Shown: positions 47,952 to 55,748 of the stretch, in pieces
How the letters are laid out: each line of letters opens with the position of its first letter
Numbering within the stretch: the first letter of the stretch is position 1
From: Massilia sp. W12
GTDB taxonomy: Bacteria > Pseudomonadota > Gammaproteobacteria > Burkholderiales > Burkholderiaceae_D
NCBI RefSeq assembly: GCF_037300705.1
Contig: NZ_CP147776.1
Coordinates: 2,294,001 to 2,358,000, forward strand
Length of the DNA: 64,000 nt
Direction of reading: 5' to 3'
Translations under genes and position numbers: made by a program
Notes under the pieces: model-generated
Databases searched by the model: none
Seen by the model: only the letters and a program-made list of their open reading frames with translations
What the model was told of the DNA's origin: nothing

Positions 47952-48355
47952 ATGGCTTCTCCTGAATGGACTGAAGTGGCGGGGCCGCAGCAAAGCGGAT
48001 TGGCTGCCTCAAGCGCTGCGGCGGGATCGCAACTGGCGCCTTGGCAGCAGTTGTCGAGTAAGAAAGCGATTAATTCCTGCATCTTGGCGAAATTCGCGCT
48101 GTAAATCACAAAGCGGCCCTGCGTTTTGCTATGCAGCAATTGGGCGTGGCTTAATTCTTTCAGATGAAATGACAGCGAAGACGCAGGCATGGCCAGCAAT
48201 TCGGCCAGTTTGGAAGCCGGCATCCCCTCAGGCCCGGCCACCACCAGCAAGCGGAAAATGCTCAAGCGCACTTCATGCGCCAGCGCCAACAGTGCAGGCA
48301 CGGCGGAGCTGCTTTGGCTGCGCAAGGTCGCGCTGAGAGAGATGGAATCAGACAT
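47948..48355 (-). CDS. arsR: ArsR family arsenical-responsive repressor
   Basis: A 135-residue winged-helix repressor heading the arsenic operon. The helix-turn-helix lies in LAELLAMPASSLSFHLKELSHAQLL, with the wing in SKTQGRFVIYSAN. Instead of the classical ELCVCDL site in helix 3, cysteines lie at the C-terminal side (LLDNCCQGASC and NPLCCGP), the arrangement of ArsR repressors that sense As(III) with C-terminal thiols. A perfect 16-bp inverted repeat overlapping its promoter lies 15 bases upstream. Confidence 0.92.
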   Translation of the reverse strand: MSDSISLSATLRSQSSSAVPALLALAHEVRLSIFRLLVVAGPEGMPASKLAELLAMPASSLSFHLKELSHAQLLHSKTQGRFVIYSANFAKMQELIAFLLDNCCQGASCDPAAALEAANPLCCGPATSVHSGEAI

Positions 48356-48370
48356 GATGAGCTGCGCTTT

Positions 48371-48406
48371 GTTTCGATATTTCGATTATTATCGAAATAT
48401 CGAAAC
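48371..48406. promoter_or_regulatory. ArsR operator: perfect 16-bp inverted repeat
   Basis: GTTTCGATATTTCGAT, spacer TATT, then its exact reverse complement. It lies 15 bases before the arsR start and overlaps the minus-strand promoter (TTGCAA at 48408-48413, TAATAA at 48386-48391, spacer 16). Bound repressor would therefore block RNA polymerase. Each arm also contains a smaller inverted repeat, so more than one dimer may bind. Confidence 0.85.
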
Positions 48407-48526
48407 TTTGCAAGCCAGGCGATGCGATCAGATTACTGTCAAAGCAATTCGATTATTGCGCTACTGGTAAATAGATGGGCTTTTAGTTAGGAAATTATCA
48501 TTAGTCACAAAGAAAGTCGCACCACT

Positions 48527-48553
48527 ATCTAACTTTAGATACCTAAGTATCTA
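48527..48553. promoter_or_regulatory. Nested palindromes in the AT-rich island
   Basis: ATCTAA-CT-TTAGAT (48527-48540) overlaps TAGATAC-CTAA-GTATCTA (48536-48553). Such clustered half-sites resemble an operator or recombination site. They lie about 190 bases upstream of the promoter of the Tse2-like gene. Confidence 0.35.
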
Positions 48554-48743
48554 TGTATTTTTTACACAAATCCTGGCCTGAGCAAGCAGATGACACGGTG
48601 GAGACGAGTGTGAAAAAGTATAAGTAGTCAGGAAATTAGTTTTAGGAAGCAATTGGATGGTAATCTGATAACTTCTCGCGAAGAATCACATGTGTAAGTA
48701 TTGTGAATTTAAGTGTGCAAAGCTGAGTTCTGAGGTGTATTTT

Positions 48744-48752
48744 TGCTATAAT
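48744..48752 (+). promoter_or_regulatory. Extended -10 promoter for the Tse2/Tsi2-like pair
   Basis: TTGCTATAAT contains TG one base before a perfect TATAAT (48747-48752), the extended -10 form, with no good -35. It lies 58 bases before the start codon. Confidence 0.6.
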
Positions 48753-48809
48753 TCCATTGTTTTCATGCAGTTTAATTGTTGTTTTGGTAATTTTCTTGAG
48801 GGGAAATAA

Positions 48810-49289
48810 ATGAGTTATGACTATGAGAAGACCAGCGTTGATTTATATCGTGCGGTATTTAAGAGCAATTTTCCTGTTGATGTAAGTTGCTATCTGAAGC
48901 CTGATCGGGATTTGGCTGACGCATCTGACATTGCTGCAATTTTGCATCCAACTTTTGGTGTGGAAGCTGGTGGCGGAATTGCTAAGCGCCCACCTGATAT
49001 TGTCCCAAATAAAATTACGGCTATGTATGAGCCGGATACGGGCGGGACGTCTGTATTTGACAGAGCAGGTGTATTACGGCGGGCAGATGGTGACTTTTAT
49101 TTGCCTGAGGGAACTGAAATCCCCCCTGATTTGAAAGTTAAGAAGGACAGCTATAACGATCGTTTAAAAGCAACGCATTATACTATCATGCCAGCCAAGC
49201 CCATGTTTAAAGAAGTACTGATGGGCTATTTGGATAATTTTGTGAGAAATGCGATTCGTCGCCAATATGAAAAAGCCCGTGGCTTATAG
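48810..49289 (+). CDS. Tse2-like type VI secretion effector toxin
   Basis: A 159-residue protein that matches my memory of Pseudomonas aeruginosa Tse2 over its whole length: MSYDYEKTS, LYRAVFK, LHPTF, PDTGGTSVFDRAGVLRRADGDF, EIPPDLKVKKDSYN, ATHYTIMPAKPM and the C-terminus ending RNAIRRQYEKARGL. Tse2 is a cytoplasm-acting toxin with an ADP-ribosyltransferase-like fold, injected by the H1 type VI system; the GGTS segment (Thr80, Ser81 here) covers residues reported as needed for toxicity. A GAGGGG binding site precedes the ATG, and the Tsi2-like gene follows after 8 bases. AT-rich composition unlike the chromosome suggests transfer. No type VI secretion gene is in the window. Confidence 0.88.
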   Translation: MSYDYEKTSVDLYRAVFKSNFPVDVSCYLKPDRDLADASDIAAILHPTFGVEAGGGIAKRPPDIVPNKITAMYEPDTGGTSVFDRAGVLRRADGDFYLPEGTEIPPDLKVKKDSYNDRLKATHYTIMPAKPMFKEVLMGYLDNFVRNAIRRQYEKARGL

Positions 49290-49297
49290 GAGTAGAG

Positions 49298-49519
49298 ATG
49301 AGTATCAAAGCACAAACGTTGATGGTCGCAATTCAATGCGTGAACACTGAAATTAAACGCCTGGATGCGCTATTGAATCAAGATGAGGTGGATAATCCTG
49401 AAGAAATTGAGCAACTTTTGCTCTCTTTTGATTTGGCTGCAGCAGACTTGAAGGAATCCTATGAGGCAGCGCTTGAGAAATTTGGAGAATTACCGCCATA
49501 CGCTGACTTAATAAAGTAA
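49298..49519 (+). CDS. Tsi2-like immunity protein
   Basis: A 73-residue, acidic, all-helical protein resembling Tsi2 (77 residues): a start of the form M-x-x-K-x-QTLMVAIQCV, the middle EEIEQLLLSFDLAAADLKESYEAAL and the ending LPPYADLIK follow the known protein closely. Tsi2 neutralises Tse2 by direct binding as a helical dimer through acidic residues. It lies 8 bases behind the toxin gene with GGAG upstream and is followed by a strong terminator, so the two form a bicistronic pair. Confidence 0.85.
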   Translation: MSIKAQTLMVAIQCVNTEIKRLDALLNQDEVDNPEEIEQLLLSFDLAAADLKESYEAALEKFGELPPYADLIK

Positions 49520-49557
49520 TGCCCAACTATCAAGTGCATGAAACAATATATCAACGC

Positions 49558-49593
49558 ATCGGGAGTTCAATATGGCTGAACTCCCGATTTCGT
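49558..49593 (+). terminator. Terminator behind the Tse2/Tsi2-like pair
   Basis: A perfect 12-bp stem (ATCGGGAGTTCA, 7-base loop, TGAACTCCCGAT) followed by TTCGTT, 38 bases behind the immunity gene and between two convergent genes. Confidence 0.75.
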
Positions 49594-49649
49594 TGGATAG
49601 ACTGTTTTGATTCTTTAATTTTAAATTGATGCATCATGAGCATTGGCTT

Positions 49650-50918
49650 TTATGAGCCGTTGCTCGGTGATTTCGAAGGTATTACTTTTGGAATTGAAGA
49701 AGGTTTGTCGATTTCAACAGTATTCCCCCCTAAGTTGAGTGATAATTTTGAAGCGCTGCCAAATAATGCGGAGGCCAGTTCATCAGCTGGATGTAAAACT
49801 GGCGTTGGCGATTCGATGCCGTGAAATAAACCATGTGTAAGTTTTTCAATCAAAGCTTGCGGAATTTCTGCATCAGTTTCTTTGCGCCATTCCAGTAAGG
49901 TTTCAACTACCCAGTTTGCGCGGTTCACATCAATATGAAATTGTTGCAGAGCCTGTTCGGTCGATGCCAATGAACTCGCCCACTGATTTTGCCAGCGTAT
50001 GTAATAGAGAATTGAGCAAGATAAGAAGAGAGAGGTGCTTGCAAATTTTGCAATTTGAAAAATAGAGTAGGAGCCATTTGATTGCCAGATGTCATAAATT
50101 GACCATACAAACAAACCTCCTAATAAGCCTATAAGTCCCCACATTCCTTTTTTTACGGAATTTCTTGCATTGATGGTTGTTTCAGATAAATTAAAATTCT
50201 TAACTCGCTCTGCGACGTCTTTTAGCATTCGGTCCCGTATTTGCCGCCTTGCAAAGGTATTATCACTCTCATCAATTTCTTTGCTTCGTTCATTAAGGGC
50301 ATGCTCCTTCTCATCTAGCTTTTGTATTCTATTTTGATATTCATTTTCATAGTCGGCGTGCTTCTTTTGAAATTCAGCTTCCAATTCGGAATATTTTTCA
50401 CTAATTTGCTCATGCAATTTTTTGTTTAATTCAATAGTTTGCTCATGCAAATTTATCTGTTGTTGTGTTAATTCTGTAAAAATTGTTTCTTGTAGCGTTT
50501 GAAGTGAATTATAATGTTCATTGCCGCTAAGAGGGAGTGGTATTGGAATTGGTTTGAATGTCTTAAGTATTAGTGCACATGTTTCAATTGTTTTTTCATC
50601 TGGGTGGGATGTTTGCGGATTTATGGATAGGGAGTCATAGATGAATGATCTGGACTGAGTTTCTGCGATGTAATTCCTGTTGTAGCTAAAAATAACATCG
50701 TTTATTTTCGCATGGAAAGATGTAATTAGATTTGAATCTAATGAGATTGCTTTCAGGTAGGCACTGTTATTGGGATTTGGCAAGCGAATTTCAGATGCAG
50801 GTATATTTAAAATGGTGAGGGTTGCGTCAAATTCCCCAAATATATTTGCCAGCTTATCAAGAATTTTTCCAAGCTGCTTATCAGATGTGCTAACTATTGT
50901 GCAGTGCTGAATGCTCAT
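49650..50918 (-). CDS. Coiled-coil membrane protein of unknown function
   Basis: A 422-residue protein, not recognised. Residues 1-130 form a globular N-terminal part without known motif. Residues about 136-240 are a strongly charged coiled coil (LEAEFQKKHADYENEYQNRIQ and similar). Two transmembrane helices follow (about 258-276 and 288-307), then a 115-residue cytoplasmic C-terminus. AAGGA lies seven bases before ATG 50918. Its AT-rich codon use matches the Tse2-like pair and not the flanking genes, so it belongs to the same acquired segment. A role in phage defence or contact-dependent interaction is possible but unsupported. Confidence 0.65.
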   Translation of the reverse strand: MSIQHCTIVSTSDKQLGKILDKLANIFGEFDATLTILNIPASEIRLPNPNNSAYLKAISLDSNLITSFHAKINDVIFSYNRNYIAETQSRSFIYDSLSINPQTSHPDEKTIETCALILKTFKPIPIPLPLSGNEHYNSLQTLQETIFTELTQQQINLHEQTIELNKKLHEQISEKYSELEAEFQKKHADYENEYQNRIQKLDEKEHALNERSKEIDESDNTFARRQIRDRMLKDVAERVKNFNLSETTINARNSVKKGMWGLIGLLGGLFVWSIYDIWQSNGSYSIFQIAKFASTSLFLSCSILYYIRWQNQWASSLASTEQALQQFHIDVNRANWVVETLLEWRKETDAEIPQALIEKLTHGLFHGIESPTPVLHPADELASALFGSASKLSLNLGGNTVEIDKPSSIPKVIPSKSPSNGS

Positions 50919-50959
50919 ATCAGTTCCTTAGATTGAAAATGAAATCTGCAAAGGTGAAA

Positions 50960-51439
50960 TTAATGCCGTCGCATTCCACAAACAAACCCCAGCCCCGCCA
51001 CCAACCACACCAGCGAGCCAGTAATATCAAACGCCGTCAACTTATCCCCATGCCGCCACAGCAATGGAAAAATCAAGCCGCCGCGCACAGTGCACAAAAG
51101 CGTCAGCGTACACACCGCCGCGCGCGTCAGCGGCAAGCGCATGCGGACTTGCGCCACATCCCAGGCGTAAGCAGCGCTTAATAACATCAAGCCGCCTATG
51201 CCGATGCCGGACCAGAATGCATAAGCGCCCTGAACGCGGGCGGATTCCACCGCCGCCGCCGGCGCGCCTAAAAAGGCGTACCACTCAGCGCCTAGCCATG
51301 GCGCCAGCAAATGAATCAGCGCGCCAAACAGGGCAATGCCGCAAGCTGCCGCCAGGCCGGCGCGTCGCCACAAGGGCAAAGGCTGGGGCAGGGTGCTGGC
51401 ATTTGCGCCTGACTCAGCTGCGTGTAATCGGCGGCCCAT
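50960..51439 (-). CDS. Four-helix membrane protein of unknown function
   Basis: A 159-residue protein with four hydrophobic helices (about residues 27-47, 70-90, 105-122 and 136-155). The start at 51439 lies inside the end of the acyl-CoA dehydrogenase gene (26-base overlap) with AGGA five bases ahead, indicating translational coupling. No family is recognised. It is the last gene of the acyl-CoA operon and abuts the AT-rich island. Confidence 0.65.
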   Translation of the reverse strand: MGRRLHAAESGANASTLPQPLPLWRRAGLAAACGIALFGALIHLLAPWLGAEWYAFLGAPAAAVESARVQGAYAFWSGIGIGGLMLLSAAYAWDVAQVRMRLPLTRAAVCTLTLLCTVRGGLIFPLLWRHGDKLTAFDITGSLVWLVAGLGFVCGMRRH

Positions 51440-52670
51440 CCTCATCCTGCACTTGGTAACGCGCCAATTCCAGTTTGGCGATGGCGTTGCGGTGCACTTC
51501 GTCCGGGCCGTCGGCCAGACGCAAGGTGCGGTTGCCGGCCCATTGATAAGCCAGCGGAAAATCTTCCGAGACGCCGGCGGCGCCATGCGCTTGAATCGCC
51601 CAATCCAGCACATCTTGCGCCACGGTCGGGGCCAAAACCTTGATCATGGCGATTTCCGCCTGCGCCGCCTTATTGCCCACGGTATCCATCATCCACGCCG
51701 CTTTCAAGGTCAGCAGGCGCGCACAGTCGATGCGGATGCGCGCTTCGGCGATGCGCTCGCGCCATACGCCCTGTTCAGACAGCAGCCGGCCAAAAGCCTG
51801 GCGCTGCGACAAACGCTGGCACATCAATTCCAGCGCGCGTTGCGCCACGCCAATCGCGCGCATGCAGTGGTGGATGCGGCCCGGCCCCAGCCGGCCCTGG
51901 GCGATTTCAAAGCCGCGTCCCTCGCCCAACAGAATATTGCTCTTGGGCACGCGCACATTTTCAAACAGGATTTCGCAATGGCCGTGCGGCGCATCGTCAT
52001 AGCCGAATACCGGCAAGGGCCGTTTGATGGTGATGCCGGGCGTGTCAGAGGGAACCAGGATCATGGATTGCTGCTTATGGCGCGCCGCATGCGGGTCGGT
52101 TTTGCCCATCACAATGAATAGCTGGCAGCGCGGATCGCCGGCCCCGGAAATCCACCATTTATGGCCATTGATCAGATAGTCATCGCCATCTGCAATGATG
52201 GAGGTGCAAATATTGGTGGCGTCGGAAGATGCCACCGCCGGCTCAGTCATGGCGAAGGCGGAACGCATCTCGCCAGCCAGCAGGGGCTTGAGCCAGCGCT
52301 CTTTTTGCGCCGGCGTGCCGTAGCGCTCCAGCGTTTCCATATTCCCGGTGTCGGGTGCGGAACAGTTGAACACTTCAGGGGCCCAGGGCACGCGCCCCAT
52401 GATTTCCGCCAGCGGCGCATAATCCAGATTGGATAAACCCTCAGGCGCCAGCTCGGAACCGGGCAGGAATAAATTCCATAAGCCAGTCGCGCGCGCCTCT
52501 TGTTTCAAGCCTTCAATCAAGCGCGTCGGCAGCCAGCGGTTATTGTAGAGCCGGCCATTTTCGGCCACTTCCAGGTAAAACGCCTGCTCATTCGGGTAGA
52601 TGTATTGCTGCATGAAAGCAGTCAGGCGGGCATGCAGATCCTGACAGCGCGCAGAGTATGCGAAATCCAT
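51414..52670 (-). CDS. Acyl-CoA dehydrogenase (ACAD10/11-like)
   Basis: A 418-residue FAD-dependent dehydrogenase. Family signatures are [16 protein letters not shown] (FAD/substrate loop), [43 protein letters not shown] and the C-terminal [17 protein letters not shown] with [16 protein letters not shown]. These match the ACAD10/11-type subgroup, which works with a kinase-like partner on hydroxyacyl-CoA or unusual acyl-CoA substrates. The next upstream gene encodes such an APH-fold kinase, 9 bases away. Confidence 0.88.
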   Translation of the reverse strand: MDFAYSARCQDLHARLTAFMQQYIYPNEQAFYLEVAENGRLYNNRWLPTRLIEGLKQEARATGLWNLFLPGSELAPEGLSNLDYAPLAEIMGRVPWAPEVFNCSAPDTGNMETLERYGTPAQKERWLKPLLAGEMRSAFAMTEPAVASSDATNICTSIIADGDDYLINGHKWWISGAGDPRCQLFIVMGKTDPHAARHKQQSMILVPSDTPGITIKRPLPVFGYDDAPHGHCEILFENVRVPKSNILLGEGRGFEIAQGRLGPGRIHHCMRAIGVAQRALELMCQRLSQRQAFGRLLSEQGVWRERIAEARIRIDCARLLTLKAAWMMDTVGNKAAQAEIAMIKVLAPTVAQDVLDWAIQAHGAAGVSEDFPLAYQWAGNRTLRLADGPDEVHRNAIAKLELARYQVQDEDGPPITRS

Positions 52671-52679
52671 AAAAAGTCC

Positions 52680-53750
52680 TCAGTTGCCGGCGGCGGCATG
52701 TGCATGGCGCAGCGCCAATTCCGCCAGCGAGCGCGCCGCGCGCCCGGTTTCCAGCGCGTGCGCGCTGGCGGCGGTGCCATCGACATAGCGTTTCATAATG
52801 CCTTGCAAGATGCCGGCTAAGCGGAACATATTGTAGGCCAGATAAAAATCGAAATCCTCGCGCCGGATGGCGCGCCCGGTGCGCTCGCAATAGCGCGCGA
52901 TATACGCCTCCTGCGAGGGAATGCCCAGCGCGGCGTGATCCAGTCCGCCAATGCCTCTGAATTGGCCGGGCGGAATATTCCATGACATGGCGTGATAGGA
53001 AAAATCCGCCAGCGGGTGGCCCAGGGTGGAGAGTTCCCAATCCAGCACCGCCAGCACGCGCGGCTCTGTGGGGTGGAAAATCAGATTGTCCATGCGGAAG
53101 TCGCCATGCACGATAGAACAATCGTCACCCGCCGGAATATGCTGCGGCAGCCAGACGATTAATTCTTCCATCGCCGCGATGTGCTCAGTTTCGGCGGCGC
53201 GGTATTGCTTGCTCCAGCGTTCAATTTGGCGCGCAAAATAATTGCCCGGCTTGCCATAGTCAGCCAAACCGGCAGCGGCATAGTCAAATTGATGCAGGGC
53301 GGCGATGATGCAGTTCATTTCATCATAATGCGCGGCGCGCTCAGCCTGGCTCATGCCGGGCAGGGATTGATCCCATAACACGCGGCCCTCAATATATTCC
53401 ATCAGATAAAAAGCGCGCCCGATGATGCTTTCATCCTGGCACACTAAAAACTGACGCGGGGCCGGGAATCCATTGCGCGAGAGCGCATCCATGACGCGGT
53501 ATTCACGCTCAATCGCGTGCGCGGAAGGGAGCAGCTTGGCCGCAGGTCCCGGCTTGGTGCGCAGCACAAAGCGCTGTTCGCCACAGTCGAGAAAAAAAGT
53601 GGGGTTGGATTGGCCGCCTTTGAATTGGGACAGTTGCGGCAAGGCTGGCGGCAGCCACGCCAATTGGCTGCGCAAATACTGCCATAAAGCCTGTAAATCG
53701 AATTGCTGGCGCTCAGATACCGGTTTGACGCCGATGAAGTCTTCAAACAT
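52680..53750 (-). CDS. Phosphotransferase family protein (APH fold, ACAD10-associated)
   Basis: A 356-residue aminoglycoside-phosphotransferase-fold protein. It has FKGGQSNPTFFLDCGEQRFVLRTKPG (nucleotide loop and Lys), the Brenner motif VHGDFRMDNLIFHP with the catalytic Asp, and LDWELSTLGHPLADFSY with the metal-binding Asp. In human ACAD10/11 the equivalent domain phosphorylates 4-hydroxyacyl-CoA before dehydrogenase-dependent elimination; here the two are separate neighbouring genes. ATG 53750 begins the conserved fold. Confidence 0.87.
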   Translation of the reverse strand: MFEDFIGVKPVSERQQFDLQALWQYLRSQLAWLPPALPQLSQFKGGQSNPTFFLDCGEQRFVLRTKPGPAAKLLPSAHAIEREYRVMDALSRNGFPAPRQFLVCQDESIIGRAFYLMEYIEGRVLWDQSLPGMSQAERAAHYDEMNCIIAALHQFDYAAAGLADYGKPGNYFARQIERWSKQYRAAETEHIAAMEELIVWLPQHIPAGDDCSIVHGDFRMDNLIFHPTEPRVLAVLDWELSTLGHPLADFSYHAMSWNIPPGQFRGIGGLDHAALGIPSQEAYIARYCERTGRAIRREDFDFYLAYNMFRLAGILQGIMKRYVDGTAASAHALETGRAARSLAELALRHAHAAAGN

Positions 53751-53841
53751 AGGCCTGCTCCTGGCTGGGTGATCTGGCGATTGTACCGCAGGCCTGCGCG
53801 CAGCCAGCGCAACGTGGCGCGCAGGCTGACGGCAAAGTGGT

Positions 53842-54663
53842 TTATTTGTGTTCTTTGTGCTGTTCTTTGGCTTCGCGAAAGCGCTTGTATTGCGCCAGCA
53901 GCGCTTCCATGGTGGTGCTGCGGATCTCGCCTTGCAGCTGGGAGGGCGGGGAATAGTTGACCATGCGCACCACCCAATCGTGGGCGGCGACGCCGACATC
54001 CAGCGCATTGATGCAGCCGGCGGTTTGCGCCAGATTGCCCAAAAACAGGCGCTGACCGGTCAAGGCGTAGGAGAGAATTGCGCGATTGACGCCGCCGTGC
54101 AAAATCAACAGCACAGTGTCCCAATGCGAATCAGCGCGCAAGCGGTCAATCGCCGGATACACACGGTCCATCAATTCGCCTATGCTTTCACCGCCTAAAA
54201 ATTGCTTGTGCTCCGGCACCATGCCTTCAAACGCGCCGACAAAAGCGTCATTCAAATCCATATCGGCAATCGCCGACAGTTTGCCGCCGCGCAGTTCGAC
54301 CAGGTCGGGCCATTCTTCAATCTCAATCGCCTGGCGCGTTTGCTCCAGCACCAGTTGCGCGGTTTCCAGGGTGCGCGGCAGGCCGGAAATGATCACCCGG
54401 TCAAAGTGCAAGCCTTCATCCATAAAAACTTTGCCGGCGGCGCTGGCCTGCGCCCGGCCACGCTCATTCAAGGGCACAGATTCCGGCAAATAGGGTTTGC
54501 CATGTTCATCAAAATAGGTCACGCTGCCATGGCGCATGAGATAAATGCGGCGTCGCTTCGGTTTGGCCAAAGCCGTGCCGTGCTCAGGCGCTGTGTGTCC
54601 GGTTTTGGCCGCAGCCGGGTCGGCTGCGCCAGTCTCTTGATGTTTGACTTCCCTGTAATACAT
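53842..54663 (-). CDS. Histidine phosphatase family protein
   Basis: A 273-residue phosphoglycerate mutase-like phosphatase. The N-terminal catalytic motif is LMRHGSVTYFDEHG (RHG with the phosphorylated His). The second His lies in LLILHGGVNRAIL, with Arg and Glu in SGLPRTLETAQL and PDLVELRGG. An N-terminal extension of about 40 residues is not conserved. ATG 54663 has AGGA six bases upstream. Its place between the hydratase and kinase genes suggests it removes a phosphate in the same pathway, but the substrate is unknown. Confidence 0.85.
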   Translation of the reverse strand: MYYREVKHQETGAADPAAAKTGHTAPEHGTALAKPKRRRIYLMRHGSVTYFDEHGKPYLPESVPLNERGRAQASAAGKVFMDEGLHFDRVIISGLPRTLETAQLVLEQTRQAIEIEEWPDLVELRGGKLSAIADMDLNDAFVGAFEGMVPEHKQFLGGESIGELMDRVYPAIDRLRADSHWDTVLLILHGGVNRAILSYALTGQRLFLGNLAQTAGCINALDVGVAAHDWVVRMVNYSPPSQLQGEIRSTTMEALLAQYKRFREAKEQHKEHK

Positions 54664-54676
54664 GATGCTTCCTGAC

Positions 54677-55444
54677 CTATCTGAAACGCGGCTTGCGTTT
54701 TTCAATCCGTGCCGCCAAACCTTCTTCTGCCTCATGATGATGCAGACACGATAGATGCGCATGTTGTTCGGCTGCGAATTGTTGCTCCAGCGTATTGTCA
54801 TGCGCTTCATTCACCAGCTCTTTGAGTCTTTCAACCGCAAAGGGCGGCAATTCCGCCAGTTTTTGGCAAAAACGCAGCGCTGTGCTTTGCGCTTTGCCAT
54901 CTTCCACGATTTGTTTCACCACGCCCAGCTGGTGCATGCGCGCCGCCAGCATGGGCTTGCTTTCCATCAGTAATTCGGTGGCCAGCTGGCGCGGCATTTG
55001 CCGCATCAGCAGCCAGGTCAAGCCGCCATCCGGCGTCAAGCCCAGTTTTAACTGGGTAACGGCAAATTGGGCCGATTGTGCAGCGATGATGAAATCACAG
55101 GCCAGCGCTAACGCAAAGCCGCCATCCAGCGCCACGCCTTCCACCGCCGCCACCACCGGCTTGGGATATTCGCGCAGCGCGCGCACCCATTGCGCCAGTA
55201 ATTCCATATCATGCCCGCTTTGCCCGGCGCATTCGGCTGACTGTTGCGGCAGTGCGCGGCCACGGCAAAAATCGCCGCCGTTGCCGCACAGAATAACAGC
55301 GCGGATACTTTCATCGCGCTCTGCATTGCGCAGGCATTGCAGGGCGTTTTCCATCACGCTGGCGGACAATTGCGCAGGTTCGCGCTCGGCTAGCGTCAAT
55401 ATCAGGGTGCTCTCATTACGTGTGCTGATCATGATGGCTGACAT
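54677..55444 (-). CDS. Enoyl-CoA hydratase/isomerase family protein
   Basis: A 255-residue crotonase-fold protein. The oxyanion-hole segments are GNGGDFCRGRALPQQ and GVALDGGFALALACDFIIA; the latter keeps the crotonase pattern although Asp replaces the usual Ala/Gly before GG. LKLGLTPDGGLTWLLMRQM is where the catalytic acids lie; Asp and Gly there suggest a hydratase/isomerase with altered chemistry. It is the first gene of the acyl-CoA operon, with GGAGG five bases before ATG 55444 and a promoter and palindrome upstream. Confidence 0.82.
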   Translation of the reverse strand: MSAIMISTRNESTLILTLAEREPAQLSASVMENALQCLRNAERDESIRAVILCGNGGDFCRGRALPQQSAECAGQSGHDMELLAQWVRALREYPKPVVAAVEGVALDGGFALALACDFIIAAQSAQFAVTQLKLGLTPDGGLTWLLMRQMPRQLATELLMESKPMLAARMHQLGVVKQIVEDGKAQSTALRFCQKLAELPPFAVERLKELVNEAHDNTLEQQFAAEQHAHLSCLHHHEAEEGLAARIEKRKPRFR

Positions 55445-55462
55445 GTGAGCCTCCGGCTGTCC

Positions 55463-55477
55463 CGGAAAATATTTCCG
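55463..55477. promoter_or_regulatory. Operator-like palindrome of the acyl-CoA operon
   Basis: CGGAAA, spacer ATA, TTTCCG: a perfect 6-bp inverted repeat. It lies 19 bases before the first gene and downstream of the -10 box, a position where a TetR-type fatty-acid regulator would block elongation. The regulator is not in the window. Confidence 0.45.
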
Positions 55478-55490
55478 TAAATCAACAACG

Positions 55491-55519
55491 ATTCTAGCTG
55501 GGTTGCTCTTCGGCAACAA
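55491..55519 (-). promoter_or_regulatory. Promoter of the acyl-CoA operon
   Basis: On the minus strand TTGTTG (55514-55519) and TAGAAT (55491-55496) are separated by 17 bases. Transcription would begin about 40 bases before the enoyl-CoA hydratase start. Confidence 0.6.
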
Positions 55520-55687
55520 ATAAAAAATGTAATCCGCATCCGCAACATGGCTATGCGGCGGAAGACCAAAGCATATACGGTATGTTTATTGTGGCATGTT
55601 CGCCGCCTTGCGCAGTCCAATCCGGCGCCCCGGCTTTGTGGTCTGTGGCGTTTTTGCTGCGCTGGCGACTGTTTCTGTGGCAAAAGC

Positions 55688-55717
55688 AAAAAGGGCGTCC
55701 GCCTGGACGCCCTTTTT
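55688..55717 (-). terminator. Terminator of the pilin operon
   Basis: AAAAAGGGCGTCC, 4-base loop, and its exact complement: a 13-bp stem with a T-run on either strand, 31 bases behind the pilin stop. Confidence 0.88.
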
Positions 55718-55748
55718 GGCATGACCGCGTCAAACGGCGCGCATGGGT

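Larger units (their letters stand above)
48414..48809. other. AT-rich leader region of the Tse2-like locus (about 400 bases)
   Basis: No gene is supported here. Base composition changes abruptly from the GC-rich ars operon to AT-rich DNA. The region contains nested palindromes (48527-48553) and an extended -10 promoter (48744-48752). Confidence 0.6.
55445..55748. other. Intergenic region between the acyl-CoA operon and the pilin gene
   Basis: About 300 bases without a gene. It holds the operator-like palindrome and promoter of the acyl-CoA operon and the terminator of the pilin operon, listed separately. Confidence 0.6.

Noticed and set aside
49636-49824. Small gene opposite the coiled-coil protein
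   Set aside because: It lies entirely antisense to a better supported gene and has no family character.
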